Source: Natronococcus sp. A-GB7 (GTDB taxonomy: Archaea; Halobacteriota; Halobacteria; Halobacteriales; Natrialbaceae). Taken from it: 62,128 bases of DNA. Every line of letters begins with the position of its first letter. The stretch's first letter is position 1. Of this stretch, positions 1 through 8,271 are shown piece after piece. The DNA lies in the NCBI RefSeq assembly GCF_029688865.1, contig NZ_JARUKV010000029.1, forward strand, positions 1 to 62,128, read 5' to 3'. A model generated the notes under the pieces. The model saw nothing but the letters and a program-made list of their open reading frames with translations, did not search any database and was not told the DNA's origin. A program made the position numbers and the translations under genes.

Positions 1-33
1 TATATTTTTTATCTGCGAGTATGTATTGTTTTC

Positions 34-1062
34 ATGGATCGGAGAAAGTTCCTAATTGGTGCAACGGGTGCAGCAGCCGTGGTGGCCGGCTGTAGCGACA
101 ACGACGAGAACGACGACGACGCGCCCGAGGATGATGGGGTAGCGGACGAAGACAACTCGACGGACACCGACGAAAGTGACGACGTCGGTAACGAGACCGA
201 CGACGAGGACGACGGGGAAGACGAGGACGACGAGGACGGGAACGAGACCGACGACGCCGGGGACGAAACCGACGACGAGTACGACAGCGAGGAAACCGAC
301 GACGACGAGGAGTTCGAGGGCGAGGAGGCTGACGACGACGACAGCGACGACGGGGACGACGATAGTGTAGACGACGATGAGGACGATAGCGATGATGGTG
401 ACGACGATGACGAGGAAGACGAGAGCGACGACGAGGACGGACAAGACGAGGGCGAGGACGAGCTCGATCCGGATGACTACGAGGACGAAATCGCCAACGA
501 CAGTCCGCTCGAGGTTGCGGAGTTCGAGGCCGAAGACGGCTGTGAACTGACCGCGAGAATCACCCGACCCGACGGCGAAACCGCCGAAATTCAGTACGAT
601 TTCGTCGTCTACTACGGTGACGAGATCATCTCGGAGTCGCGAAACAACGAGTACGAACTCGACGGGAACGACTCGAGTCACGAGCTAACCGCCGTACTGG
701 AGGGTTGCGACGAGGCGACCCACTACGGGTTCGAACTTCACGGCTACGAGGCGATCGACCGCGACGCCGACAACGACATCGACGGACACGTCAGCATGGA
801 GGGTGGAACTGACAACGTCTTTTCGATCCGGTCCCACACGTTCGACGGGCAGAACTGTCAGGTCGAGGTCGAAGTGTACAACGAGACGGACAGCGAGATT
901 ACGGGCTTCGTCTGGGTCGGTTTCCGGGGCGACCGCGGCGAACAATCCGAAAACACCGAGATCGAGCTCGAGGCCGGCGACACCGAGACGATCACGTTCG
1001 GCGCACAGAACTGCGGCGAGGTTCGAGCCTACCAACTTCGCGGCGACGTTCTCGATCAGTAG
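34..1062 (+). CDS. Tat-exported Asp/Glu-rich lipoprotein with C-terminal beta domain
   Basis: 342 aa. The N-terminus MDRRKFLIGATGAAAVVAGC has a twin-arginine motif, a hydrophobic core and a lipobox ending at Cys20, so export by Tat and lipid anchoring on the outer face of the membrane is expected. Residues about 21-160 are an almost pure Asp/Glu/Gly/Ser/Thr linker, likely a hydrated spacer in a high-salt envelope. Residues about 165-342 form a folded part with paired Cys residues and a GCDEAxxY motif near residue 225. The same motif lies in the C-terminal domain of the acidic lipoprotein at 57910-59184, so the two are probably distant paralogues. The domain resembles FxLYD-type beta-sandwiches, but that is inference. 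An AT-rich tract immediately upstream fits a short or absent leader. Substrate or partner unknown. Confidence 0.85.
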   Translation: MDRRKFLIGATGAAAVVAGCSDNDENDDDAPEDDGVADEDNSTDTDESDDVGNETDDEDDGEDEDDEDGNETDDAGDETDDEYDSEETDDDEEFEGEEADDDDSDDGDDDSVDDDEDDSDDGDDDDEEDESDDEDGQDEGEDELDPDDYEDEIANDSPLEVAEFEAEDGCELTARITRPDGETAEIQYDFVVYYGDEIISESRNNEYELDGNDSSHELTAVLEGCDEATHYGFELHGYEAIDRDADNDIDGHVSMEGGTDNVFSIRSHTFDGQNCQVEVEVYNETDSEITGFVWVGFRGDRGEQSENTEIELEAGDTETITFGAQNCGEVRAYQLRGDVLDQ

Positions 1063-1576
1063 CGACGTACCGGAACGGGGCCTTCGACTCGGTGGCACAT
1101 CGGTCTACGAAGGTGTTTTTGAGGAGATACGAGCTAGAACTCGCGAAGGTTTCGGCTTCGGAACGAGGTCGCGGATGTCTCGACTCCGGAACGAGACTCG
1201 AGATCCGGCGACTGAACGAGTATCCGCCATCGAATGCGTTTCTCGGGCGAGTTGCGTCGTTGCTGTGCCGGTGGTGAGTGGACGGAGACGCGTCCGTATA
1301 CGAGCGTTCGAAAACCCGAGAGGTGGTTGGGGGTGGGTAGCCGGAGATGCATGCGAACGACAGAGCGTCAGCGGCGGGACCCTCCGGCTAATCCTTTGTA
1401 CAATAATATGGAATAAATACTTTCTGTACTGATGTTATACCGTGGAGGGAGGTTCGGGGTGACCGTCGCGCTCGAAACGAACGCGACGCGGGGTGAACTG
1501 CGACGATTCCGACACGGGTGCCGAGAACTCCCGCGTTAGTATGAACCATTTATGTAGTATCCGACGAATGCAATAA
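1063..1576. other. Gene-poor interval
   Basis: I see no convincing gene in these 514 bases; the open frames are short and lack family character. The right part turns AT-rich and contains the first copy of a repeated AAATACTTTC motif, read here as a leftward promoter (separate entry). Confidence 0.5.
1412..1426 (-). promoter_or_regulatory. Orphan leftward BRE/TATA-like motif, copy 1
   Basis: On the minus strand this reads AGAAAGTATTTATT: a purine-rich BRE-like block followed by a TATA-like block. It shares a 14-base core with the copy at 1983-1996 and a 10-base core with those at 2337 and 12161. The 12161 copy sits at leaderless-promoter distance from a real start codon. No open reading frame follows this copy on the minus strand. 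Confidence 0.45.
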
Positions 1577-1888
1577 TCAATAATAGGTAGCTCAGATTCA
1601 GATCAGGGGGGTGGGATCGGGGAACGAATCGTCACTGCCGATCTTCCGACGGGATGGCGATACGACCCGGACTGGACGTGGGGGACGGTCGATGCCGTAG
1701 TGTACCACGAATCGCTCTTCGACGTTCTCGACGGCACCGACGAGGTAAGCTACGTCGTCGAAATTCGAGAGACGAAACTCCTCCTTCGGCGAATTTGCCG
1801 GGACGACGACAACGACGTCGTCGATCGGTTGGATCGAACGGACGAGACCGACGATCTCGAGTCGCTGCTCGAAGCTGTCGAGGTGTAG
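1577..1888 (+). pseudogene. Small hypothetical gene, start lost or GTG at 1700
   Basis: A frame open from 1577 to the stop at 1886-1888 encodes about 103 residues of plausible acidic haloarchaeal protein, including GWRYDPDWTWGTVDAVVYHE in its first half. There is no ATG, GTG or TTG before the GTG at 1700, which would give only 62 aa and discard half of the conserved-looking sequence. The upstream stop is TAA at 1574. Either translation starts at 1700 on a shortened protein or the 5' end has decayed. A minus-strand promoter-like motif at 1981 points toward its 3' end and could drive an antisense transcript. Function unknown. Confidence 0.4.
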
Positions 1889-1980
1889 CGTCGTCGAAAA
1901 GGGCTGATGGCCGGGTCGGAGTTCGCGTACTATGGCTGTCGAGCGTATTCCGTCGGCCAGTGTCGACTCCGGAGCGGTTC

Positions 1981-1996
1981 GATAAATACTTTCTGG
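1981..1996 (-). promoter_or_regulatory. Orphan leftward BRE/TATA-like motif, copy 2
   Basis: The minus strand reads CAGAAAGTATTTATC, matching copy 1 over 14 consecutive bases. A transcript starting about 25 bases downstream (near 1960) would run antisense to the small gene ending at 1888. No protein-coding frame starts there, so it may drive a non-coding RNA or be the remnant of a lost gene. Confidence 0.45.
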
Positions 1997-2335
1997 CGAT
2001 TATAAGGTGAACAGAACTGGAGGGTTCCGTCACCGATCGTCGGTTGATGCGTAGTCGCTGCCGGGTCCGCCTCGAAGCGTCGCTGTTCGATCCGAGCTTC
2101 GTCTACGAAGCTGTGAGGGGGCGTCCCGAAATATCGGTCCAGTGTTCGGTGCAATCGCAGCGATCGAGTAACAGACGTGGGTGTGTGAAACCGACCGAGA
2201 TCGGAATCCTCGACCGGTCCGTAGCGAACCGACCTCGAGCGAGCCCACCACGACTCTCGAGTGTCGGGACGCGACGATAGGAACAGGCATCCCACCCGTA
2301 GTACCGATCTGCCGATTGACAGTCGGACACTCTAC

Positions 2336-2351
2336 CGTAAATACTTTCGTC
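2336..2351 (-). promoter_or_regulatory. Orphan leftward BRE/TATA-like motif, copy 3
   Basis: The minus strand reads GACGAAAGTATTTACGG: a CGAAA BRE-like block directly followed by a TATA-like block. No start codon lies at leaderless distance. It shares the 10-base core AAATACTTTC with the other copies. Confidence 0.45.
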
Positions 2352-2429
2352 AGACATAGTGTCGTCCGATAACAATTAGGTTCGGAAGACCCCCGTTCGG
2401 GAAGGGGGCCGACCCGGTCGAGAAACGAG

Positions 2430-4235
2430 CTACCCCTCGAGATCGTCCTCGGCGGTCGCGCGGCGACGCAGCCACTCGAGGCCGAGCACGCCGCCGGCGA
2501 TCCCGGCGCCCGTCGTGAACCCGGGCGTTGCCTCGGCGTCGTCGTCCTCCGGTTCGGGGTCGGTATCGTCGGATACGCCGTCCGTCCGCTCGTCGGCATC
2601 GTTCGTATCGGTCGTCCCGTCATCGCCTCCAGTGTCGCTGTCGTCGGTTTCGTTCCCATGAGCGTCATTCTCGTCGACGTCGGTATCGGTGACATCGTCG
2701 TCCGCAGCGTCGTCGGCTTCACCGCTTGCGGAGTCGTCGGTCACGTTGCCGTCGTCTTCGGCCGGCTCGTACTCGCCGGTCCCGTCGCTCTCACCCCCGT
2801 CGGATTCGTCCTCGTCTGCAGGCTCGCCGTCCGTATCGTCGCCCGTCTCGTCGTCGTTGCCCGCTTCGTCACTCTCCTGGTCGTCCCCGTCCGTTTCACT
2901 CGATTCCTGCTCGTCGTCGGCGTGCTGGTCACCGCCGTCGCTCTCGTCGTCCTCACCGTCGTTTTCGCCTCCCTCGTCCTCATCGTTGGCGTCGTCCTCC
3001 TCGTCAGTTCCTTCCGCCTCCTCCTGTCGGATCGCGACGAGTCCGTTCTCGCCAGTCGTGTAGATCGTGTCTCCGGCGATGGCGTACCACTGGGACGGCC
3101 CGCCTTCGTCGACGACCGAGTGGGTGAACTCCCACCGTTCGCTGCCGTCCGCGAGGTCGAGTCCGTACACTGCGCGCTCGTTGTACCCTGGGTAGTACGG
3201 AACGACGATCGTCTCCCCGACGATCGACGGGTTCCGCCAGCCGGCTGTCCCGCCGACCTGTTCCCAGTCTTCGCCCCGCTCGTAGTTGCGGACTCGAAGC
3301 GCGTCGGGGCTAGCGGCGACCCGCGCTTCGGCGGTCACAGCGGGCGTGAACACGTTCGGAACCGCGTCAAGTCGCTCACCGGTCGCCGCATCGACGATCG
3401 GAAAGTCGTCTTCCGGACTTCCGCTGACGTACACTCGTTCGTCGGTCGCCGCGATCCCGGAAAACGAGAGTCCGCGATAGTCGTCTCGCCAGTGAGTCCA
3501 CGCGGTCTGGCCGTCACCGACGTCGAAGGCGGCGAATCCCGGTTCGTCGGCGACCGCGTACACGAGCCCGTTTGCGACGGCCACGGGCGCGGACCCAAAC
3601 GAGGCGGTTTCGGTCTGCGGCTCCGTCTCGGCCTCGCCGTCCTCGAGTTCGACCGTCTCCCGGCTCCAGCGCACCGAGCCGTCAGCCAGGTCGAACGCGA
3701 ACAGCGACTCCTCGGCGACGACGTAGACCGTTCCGTCGGCGACGGTCGGGCTCGTCACCGCCGGTTCGTGGTCGTTCGCTGTGTCGTCGAACGTCTCGCT
3801 CCAGCGCACCTCGCCGGTGTCCGCCTCGAGCGCGCTCAGTTCCGCTCCGCCGACGACGACGCTATCGCCGACGACCGCCGGCGTGCCATCGGCATCGATC
3901 TCCTCGCTTTCCCACAGTACGGATCCGTCGGCATCCTCGAGCGCGTGGACCGCCCCTCCCGTTCGAAGGTAGACCGTCCCGTCGACGATCGCGGCCCGGC
4001 CGCTCTCGTCGTACTCCCACGCGACCGCTTCCGGCTCGGGGAACGAGCCCTCGGACGGAACGTACGCGGTGTTTCCCGCCGTGCCCCGGTAGGAAGACCA
4101 GCCCGCGGGCTCCCCGGTTGACGACCCGTCCCTTCCGTCGGTTTCCGCGACGCCGCTCTCCGTCGTCGTGATGGCGGTCCCGGTCGAAATCGCTGCTCCC
4201 GCCGCCAGTACGGACCGCCGCCTCCAACCCGACAT
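2430..4235 (-). CDS. Tat-exported PQQ-type beta-propeller with PGF-CTERM-like tail (paralogue 1)
   Basis: 601 aa from the ATG at 4235, which puts the Tat motif (WRRRSVLAAGAA) at the very N-terminus; an upstream in-frame Met would add an unnatural extension. After the signal come repeated blades of the form DGTVY / ALDAxDGSxxW typical of PQQ-like propellers (residues about 50-400). A long Asp/Glu/Gly/Ser linker (about 400-565) follows, then a tail PGFTTGAGIAGGVLGLEWL followed by RRR. Such tails are archaeosortase (ArtA) sorting signals, so the protein is probably cleaved and lipid-linked at the cell surface. The same architecture recurs at 10304-12136 and 16149-17690. A TATA-like CCTATATAGATCC block at about 4258-4270 lies at leaderless distance. 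Ligand unknown; an enzymatic quinoprotein role is not shown. Confidence 0.88.
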   Translation of the reverse strand: MSGWRRRSVLAAGAAISTGTAITTTESGVAETDGRDGSSTGEPAGWSSYRGTAGNTAYVPSEGSFPEPEAVAWEYDESGRAAIVDGTVYLRTGGAVHALEDADGSVLWESEEIDADGTPAVVGDSVVVGGAELSALEADTGEVRWSETFDDTANDHEPAVTSPTVADGTVYVVAEESLFAFDLADGSVRWSRETVELEDGEAETEPQTETASFGSAPVAVANGLVYAVADEPGFAAFDVGDGQTAWTHWRDDYRGLSFSGIAATDERVYVSGSPEDDFPIVDAATGERLDAVPNVFTPAVTAEARVAASPDALRVRNYERGEDWEQVGGTAGWRNPSIVGETIVVPYYPGYNERAVYGLDLADGSERWEFTHSVVDEGGPSQWYAIAGDTIYTTGENGLVAIRQEEAEGTDEEDDANDEDEGGENDGEDDESDGGDQHADDEQESSETDGDDQESDEAGNDDETGDDTDGEPADEDESDGGESDGTGEYEPAEDDGNVTDDSASGEADDAADDDVTDTDVDENDAHGNETDDSDTGGDDGTTDTNDADERTDGVSDDTDPEPEDDDAEATPGFTTGAGIAGGVLGLEWLRRRATAEDDLEG

Positions 4236-4645
4236 GTCTGTCTCAGGTGTTATCGGAGACCTATATAGATCCCGTGCTTGCCACACTCGTCTCGTTACCG
4301 GCATCCTCGACGGAATTTGCGAGGACAGCGATCAGGAAGTGAAACCTCGAGGATACGAGCCCCGAGATGCTGCTCGCCGCCTCACGAACTACCTCGAGTA
4401 CGACGCTGACAGCGACGTGTAGTCGATCGAGGAACACGGTACGCCGAAGGCGTGGTTCTACACGTAGTCCAAGCTGACTTTCTCACCGCATACAGTAGTA
4501 GCTATATTTAAATCATATAAGCTACCGTTTAATACCGAGTTAGCTATAAAACCATCACAAAAGATGAGTCACGAGCGCTGCACGAGCGTCCAGCCAGTCG
4601 TTTATCTGCTGTATAATAATCCGCCGTATTCGACGAACACAGTGT
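4236..4645. other. Intergenic: short relic frame and AT-rich palindrome
   Basis: Around 4315-4459 the plus strand encodes RGYEPRDAARRLTNYLEY and, after an in-frame TAG at 4420, SIEEHGTPKAWFYT then another stop. This looks like a decayed C-terminus of an unidentified protein. At 4498-4525 lies an AT-rich inverted repeat (GTAGCTATAT ... ATATAAGCTAC) with TTTAAAT in its centre. A second half-site-like TAGCTATAAAA follows at 4540. A TATA-like TATAATAAT at about 4611 serves the next gene at leaderless distance. Confidence 0.4.
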
Positions 4646-6454
4646 ATGCCAGGAGTCACAGTCGCCCAGGAGGTAGACGATCCCGACGCTGTCGACGATG
4701 CTCTCCAATCGGTCTGTTTCGATGAGCGATATACGCGGCAGTACGCTATCGAGGACGGCGATCGAATCGTCGCACACACCGGGTACGAGGAGTATCCGAC
4801 AGCGGTCTTCGAGACCGACGACTACACGATCGTGCTCGAGGGTCATCTCTACGGGACTGCGGATATCGAAGCGGCGGTAACGGACGCGGCTAGCTTGGTC
4901 GCAGAGGGACGACACGCGGCGCTCGAAGAGTGGGTCGCCGAGCGAGACGGCGACTTTCTGTTAGTAATCGTCGACCGAGCTGACGGAACGATGTGGGCCT
5001 TGAACGACGCGTTCGGTCGCCTCCCAACGTACCGTGCGACCATCGACGGAACGACGGTCGTCACGCGCGAACTCAAGTTCGTTCGCCAACTGGCCCGGGA
5101 CCACGGCGACGATCTGACACCAGACGAAGTTGCGCTCGGACAGATGCTGTTGTTCGGGTATCCGCTCGGTACTCGAACCCTGTTCGACGAGGTCGAGCAA
5201 CTGCCGCCGGGATCGGTTCTCGAGATCGACAGCGGAACGATCGACTCGACCCACGAGTTCCGGTTCGACCGCCATCCGAACGCGAATCAGTCAGTCGACG
5301 AAAACGCTCGAGCTCTCCGAGACGAGTTCGTTCAAGCCTGTGAAAACCGTGCCAGCGTTGTCGACGAGACGGTCGTTTCCCTGAGCGGCGGACTCGATTC
5401 CCGAGCGGTCATCGCGGGCTATACACACACTGATGGAACGCTACTGGCGGCGACGTCGGCACGGAAGGACGGCGGCAACACCGCCGAGGTCGACGTCGCC
5501 AGACAGGTCGCGAACGCACTCGACGTTCCCTGGCAGTCCTACGTCGCCGACAGGACCGACTATCACCGCGAGCGGCTGCTCGAAATGTGCCAGGGAATGA
5601 ACAACCTGGGGATGTCGCTCGGTCTCGACTTCGCCGATCAAGTATCGTCGGATCACCCGTCAGCTGCCTTCGTAACCGGTGATGGCGGGGACAAGGCTCT
5701 CCCCGACCTCACACCGTCGAAGGACGTCGACTCGATGAACGACCTCGTGAGGACGATCGTCGAGTCTCAGGAAGTGTTTTCCCTCGAGGAGGTGACCGAG
5801 ATCGTCAACGTCGACCGAGACACGCTTCTCAGTTCGGTTCAGGAACGGTTCCACTCGTACCCCGAGTCGACCCTCGAGGCGAAATACGTCCACTTCCTCG
5901 TTCGTGAGCGCGGAATCAACGCGCTCAACCACGGCGAAGACCGGACCCGGTACTATCTCTGGTCGACGACTCCGTTCTACTCGCTTCCGTTCTTTACGCA
6001 AGCGATGGCGTGTCCGCCCGAGCAGAAACAGGGCACCGATCTCTACCAGAAGTTCCTTGCCGAGCTTTCTCCGGTCACGCTCGAGATCGACTACGTCGAC
6101 TTCGGGGCGCCGCCGAACTCCCTGACCTACCGCTTCAAGAAGCTCGGATACGATTGGATCTCCGGACATCCCGAACTCAAAGACCGTGTCTTCGGGTTAC
6201 TAGGGAAGGGTACAACGGGTGCCGACAGTCCACCACTCGCCCTCGTCGAGGCGACGAGCGACCCGTCCGCACTCGGTGAGCACTTCTCGAGCGAAGCTGT
6301 ACAGCGCATCACCTGGTCGAGCGGTGCGTACAGCGCCAATCACCAGTACTATCTCCTGACACTCATTGCCGCGACGGCGACCGATCGCAGCGAGCGTTCA
6401 CCGGAATCGGACGGTGAGGAGTCGGATCGCGTCTCTGTTTCGTACCAGTCGTGA
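4646..6454 (+). CDS. Asparagine-synthase-like amidotransferase with inactive glutaminase domain
   Basis: 602 aa. Residues 1-200 match a class II glutamine-amidotransferase fold (LNDAFGRLPTYR; ELKFVRQLA; VEQLPPGSVLEID), but residue 2 is Pro, not the catalytic N-terminal Cys. Glutamine hydrolysis should therefore be impossible as annotated. Residues about 235-450 carry the ATP-pyrophosphatase loop SLSGGLDSRAVIAGY and TGDGGD, as in asparagine synthetase B. The likely chemistry is ATP-dependent amide or adenylate formation using free ammonia or another amine; the true acceptor is unknown. Such proteins are often found in haloarchaeal surface-glycan loci, and the debris of one follows directly. 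A TATA-like block lies 27-35 bases upstream of the ATG. Confidence 0.8.
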   Translation: MPGVTVAQEVDDPDAVDDALQSVCFDERYTRQYAIEDGDRIVAHTGYEEYPTAVFETDDYTIVLEGHLYGTADIEAAVTDAASLVAEGRHAALEEWVAERDGDFLLVIVDRADGTMWALNDAFGRLPTYRATIDGTTVVTRELKFVRQLARDHGDDLTPDEVALGQMLLFGYPLGTRTLFDEVEQLPPGSVLEIDSGTIDSTHEFRFDRHPNANQSVDENARALRDEFVQACENRASVVDETVVSLSGGLDSRAVIAGYTHTDGTLLAATSARKDGGNTAEVDVARQVANALDVPWQSYVADRTDYHRERLLEMCQGMNNLGMSLGLDFADQVSSDHPSAAFVTGDGGDKALPDLTPSKDVDSMNDLVRTIVESQEVFSLEEVTEIVNVDRDTLLSSVQERFHSYPESTLEAKYVHFLVRERGINALNHGEDRTRYYLWSTTPFYSLPFFTQAMACPPEQKQGTDLYQKFLAELSPVTLEIDYVDFGAPPNSLTYRFKKLGYDWISGHPELKDRVFGLLGKGTTGADSPPLALVEATSDPSALGEHFSSEAVQRITWSSGAYSANHQYYLLTLIAATATDRSERSPESDGEESDRVSVSYQS

Positions 6455-6465
6455 ACTACCCTACC

Positions 6466-6662
6466 CTACCGCTCGCCTGACGGCTCGCGCTTGAGGGAAG
6501 GGCTTCCTGTTTCAACGACAGGCGTTGTAGATACGAACGTATCCACAGGGAGCGCAGTCTTCACAGGCGTTAACGAATCGCGAAGCGATTCGTTCGTACA
6601 CCAGAAATCTTCGATTTCTGGGGACGTTGATTCGGAGTGTCCCACTCCTATCTGCTTGACGG
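6466..6662 (-). pseudogene. C-terminal remnant of an IS200/IS605-type TnpB
   Basis: Read on the minus strand, the frame ending at the TAG at 6466 gives TPVKTALPVDTFVSTTPVV then ETGSPSLKREPSGER. I recognise this from memory as a typical haloarchaeal IS1341-type TnpB C-terminus. Nothing upstream of about 6662 continues the protein, so only about 65 codons remain. Two adjacent perfect palindromes (6572-6594 and 6601-6621) lie inside it. The fragment abuts a glycosyltransferase relic on the opposite strand. Confidence 0.55.
6572..6621. repeat. Two adjacent perfect short palindromes
   Basis: 6572-6594: ten-base arms AACGAATCGC and GCGATTCGTT around loop GAA, giving the core GCGAAGC. 6601-6621: nine-base arms CCAGAAATC and GATTTCTGG around loop TTC. 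Both keep the surrounding TnpB frame open. Similar palindromes occur at 32635-32719 and 53796-53860, also in transposon-associated DNA. Confidence 0.8.
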
Positions 6663-7076
6663 GACTCGCGCCCGAACCTGCTTACTCTGGTCACCGAATC
6701 CGAGATCCAGAGTTCGTACGCGGCCCGAAACGCCGGCGTCCGGGCCGCCGATTCCGAGAGCGAGATTCTCGCCTTCCTCGACGCCGATACGACCGTCGAG
6801 GACGACTGGCTCGAGCGGGAGGGACGGCTGACGGTTCTGGCCTGGCTGCGCGGCGAGATCGCCGTCGACGTCGGTCGGGACGGCGAACTGTTTCTGGTGT
6901 GTGGTAAACACCGCTTCACGGTCGCCTCGTTGCTCGGCGTGAGCCATGTCCCGGTGTTGTTCCTGACTCGACACCCCGACTGGATGGCCCACGGGGATCG
7001 CGTCGCCGATGGAGAGGCCACCGCCGAAGCGCATCCCGACCTTCGAGCGCTTCGTGGAAGGGGTCTCCCCCACTGA
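6660..7076 (+). pseudogene. Chimeric relic: GT2 fragment joined to ParB-like C-terminal fragment
   Basis: One open frame without a start codon (TGA at 6657) runs to TGA at 7074. Its first part, SSYAARNAGVRAA ... AFLDADTTVEDDWLE, is the nucleotide-sugar-binding part of a family 2 glycosyltransferase. From about 6824 the sequence changes to EIAVDVGRDGELFLVCGKHR ... VPVLFLTRHPDWM ... HPDLRAL. This matches the C-terminal part of ParB-like proteins of haloarchaeal glycosylation loci (VGRDGE-xxxx-GKHR motif). The two halves come from unrelated proteins, so the frame is a fusion of fragments and is probably not functional. The missing N-terminal part of a ParB-like protein lies at 9800-10125 on the other strand. 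Confidence 0.6.
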
Positions 7077-7221
7077 GCCGGTGGGAGACGCGGTCGGAGT
7101 ATCCTACTGGGTTCCTCGCTGCGGACGAGAGTGGAGTGGGGACAGTAGTAAGCAGTTACCGTCGCCGACGGTTCAACATCATGGTCAAGTAATATCAGTG
7201 CGGACGGTGGAAGGGAGTGCA

Positions 7222-7494
7222 ATGACTGAGGCACGGATCTCCGATGGGTGCACCACGGCGGAACGCACGACGAAACGGGAGCTCACGACGGACGTGGTCT
7301 ACACGGTCGCGGACGTCTCGGATACGGACCCCGTCGACCTCCCACCGCTCTACGACGTGATCGACACCGATGCGCTGAACGACCTCGTCGCCGGGAGCTA
7401 CGATGGAGCGCTTCGGACGATCTCCTTCCAGTACTGCGGCTACACCGTCACGGTTACCGGCGACGGCGATATCAGCGTGGCCTCGACCGCCTGA
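7222..7494 (+). CDS. HalOD1 domain protein
   Basis: 90 aa from the ATG at 7222. The whole protein matches halobacterial output domain 1: an N-terminal helix (TTDVVYTVADVSDTDP), then LPPLYDVIDTDALNDLV and a C-terminal beta pair ISFQYCGYTVTVTGDGDISV. HalOD1 is a small domain found alone or fused to signalling modules in haloarchaea; its biochemical role is not established. This copy stands alone and is convergent with another HalOD1 gene at 7544-7900, separated by only about 50 bases. Both lie inside the decayed polysaccharide locus. Confidence 0.85.
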   Translation: MTEARISDGCTTAERTTKRELTTDVVYTVADVSDTDPVDLPPLYDVIDTDALNDLVAGSYDGALRTISFQYCGYTVTVTGDGDISVASTA

Positions 7495-7543
7495 GGTCGG
7501 CGTCCGACCCACGCGTCGCCTGACGCGAGGAACTCCGACGCGC

Positions 7544-7900
7544 TTACGAAAGGTCGATCTCGGCCGGCTCGCAGATCTGGATCCAGCTGTCGCTCCTGAC
7601 CTTCACGAGGTAGTCCGCGTAGCGAAACTCGACGACTCCCGTTCCCCGTCGGGGTCCGTCCTCCGGATTGGACCCGAAGAACGCGTTCTCGATGGCCGCC
7701 ACGTCGACCGACTCGTACAGCGGCGGTGACGTCACCTCGTTCGGGGAGACGTCCTCGGCTTCTGCGACGGCGAACACGATCGCCGTCGTGAGCTCGCCGT
7801 CTCGAGCGGGATCGTAGTGTCGCTGTGTAACCTGCCGCCAGCGAGTGTTCTGCTCGAGGGTCGACTCGTCCCGTTCGGCCCCGCTACCGTTGTTCGTCAT
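7544..7900 (-). CDS. HalOD1 domain protein
   Basis: 118 aa. A polar 30-residue N-terminus is followed by the HalOD1 core: TTAIVFAVAEAEDVSPNEV, SPPLYESVDVAAIENAFFG and VEFRYADYLVKVRSDSWIQI. It faces the HalOD1 gene at 7222-7494. The two differ widely, so this is not a recent duplication. Its start codon lies about 25 bases from the methyltransferase relic on the other strand. Confidence 0.85.
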   Translation of the reverse strand: MTNNGSGAERDESTLEQNTRWRQVTQRHYDPARDGELTTAIVFAVAEAEDVSPNEVTSPPLYESVDVAAIENAFFGSNPEDGPRRGTGVVEFRYADYLVKVRSDSWIQICEPAEIDLS

Positions 7901-7924
7901 CGTTCATCTCTCCTCGTGCGTGTG

Positions 7925-8191
7925 TCTCTTGATTCGAGTCCAGCGTTCCTCGACGGCCACCACCAGAAGGACGCGACGCTCGAGTACTTCGATGCGCTGT
8001 ACGACGTCGCGAACGAGAACGCCACCGTCGTCTTCGACGACGTGAACGGCTACTCGTCGGGGATGGACGAGGCGTGGAACGAGATCAGCGCCGATCCGCG
8101 GGTCGATCTCTCGGTGCTAACGGACAGGATCGGGTTCGCCATGGTAAAGTCGAGCATTTCGGAGCCAGAGCGGCTTTCGCTGCCGTACTGA
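7925..8191 (+). pseudogene. C-terminal fragment of a class I methyltransferase
   Basis: The frame ending at TGA 8189 encodes SPAFLDGHHQKDATLEYFDA, VVFDDVNGYSSGMDEAWNEI and DLSVLTDRIGFAMV. This is the second half of a Methyltransf_24-type SAM-dependent methyltransferase (FLDGHH and FDD motifs). The SAM-binding N-terminal half is absent; upstream sequence is the start region of the HalOD1 gene on the other strand. It fits with the other truncated glycan-modification genes here. Confidence 0.6.
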
Positions 8192-8271
8192 ACCGAACGG
8201 AGTGGTCGGGGCCACGCGGAACTCCCTCGCGACCGTCGTTCATGATAACCGTTTAGTTACGGTCTTACTGT

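Larger units (their letters stand above)
1889..2429. other. Intergenic tract between small hypothetical gene and propeller protein
   Basis: I find no supportable gene in these 541 bases. The tract holds two further copies of the AAATACTTTC motif (1984 and 2339), both oriented leftward like the copy at 1415. The many overlapping frames here are low-confidence shadows. Confidence 0.5.

Noticed and set aside
52-681. Long hydrophobic minus-strand frame opposite the acidic lipoprotein
   Set aside because: Shadow of the Asp/Glu codon repeats (GAC/GAG read in reverse as GTC/CTC); no independent evidence.
2658-4121. 487-codon plus-strand frame opposite propeller paralogue 1
   Set aside because: Antisense shadow caused by GC-rich third positions; Val/Arg-rich without domain pattern.
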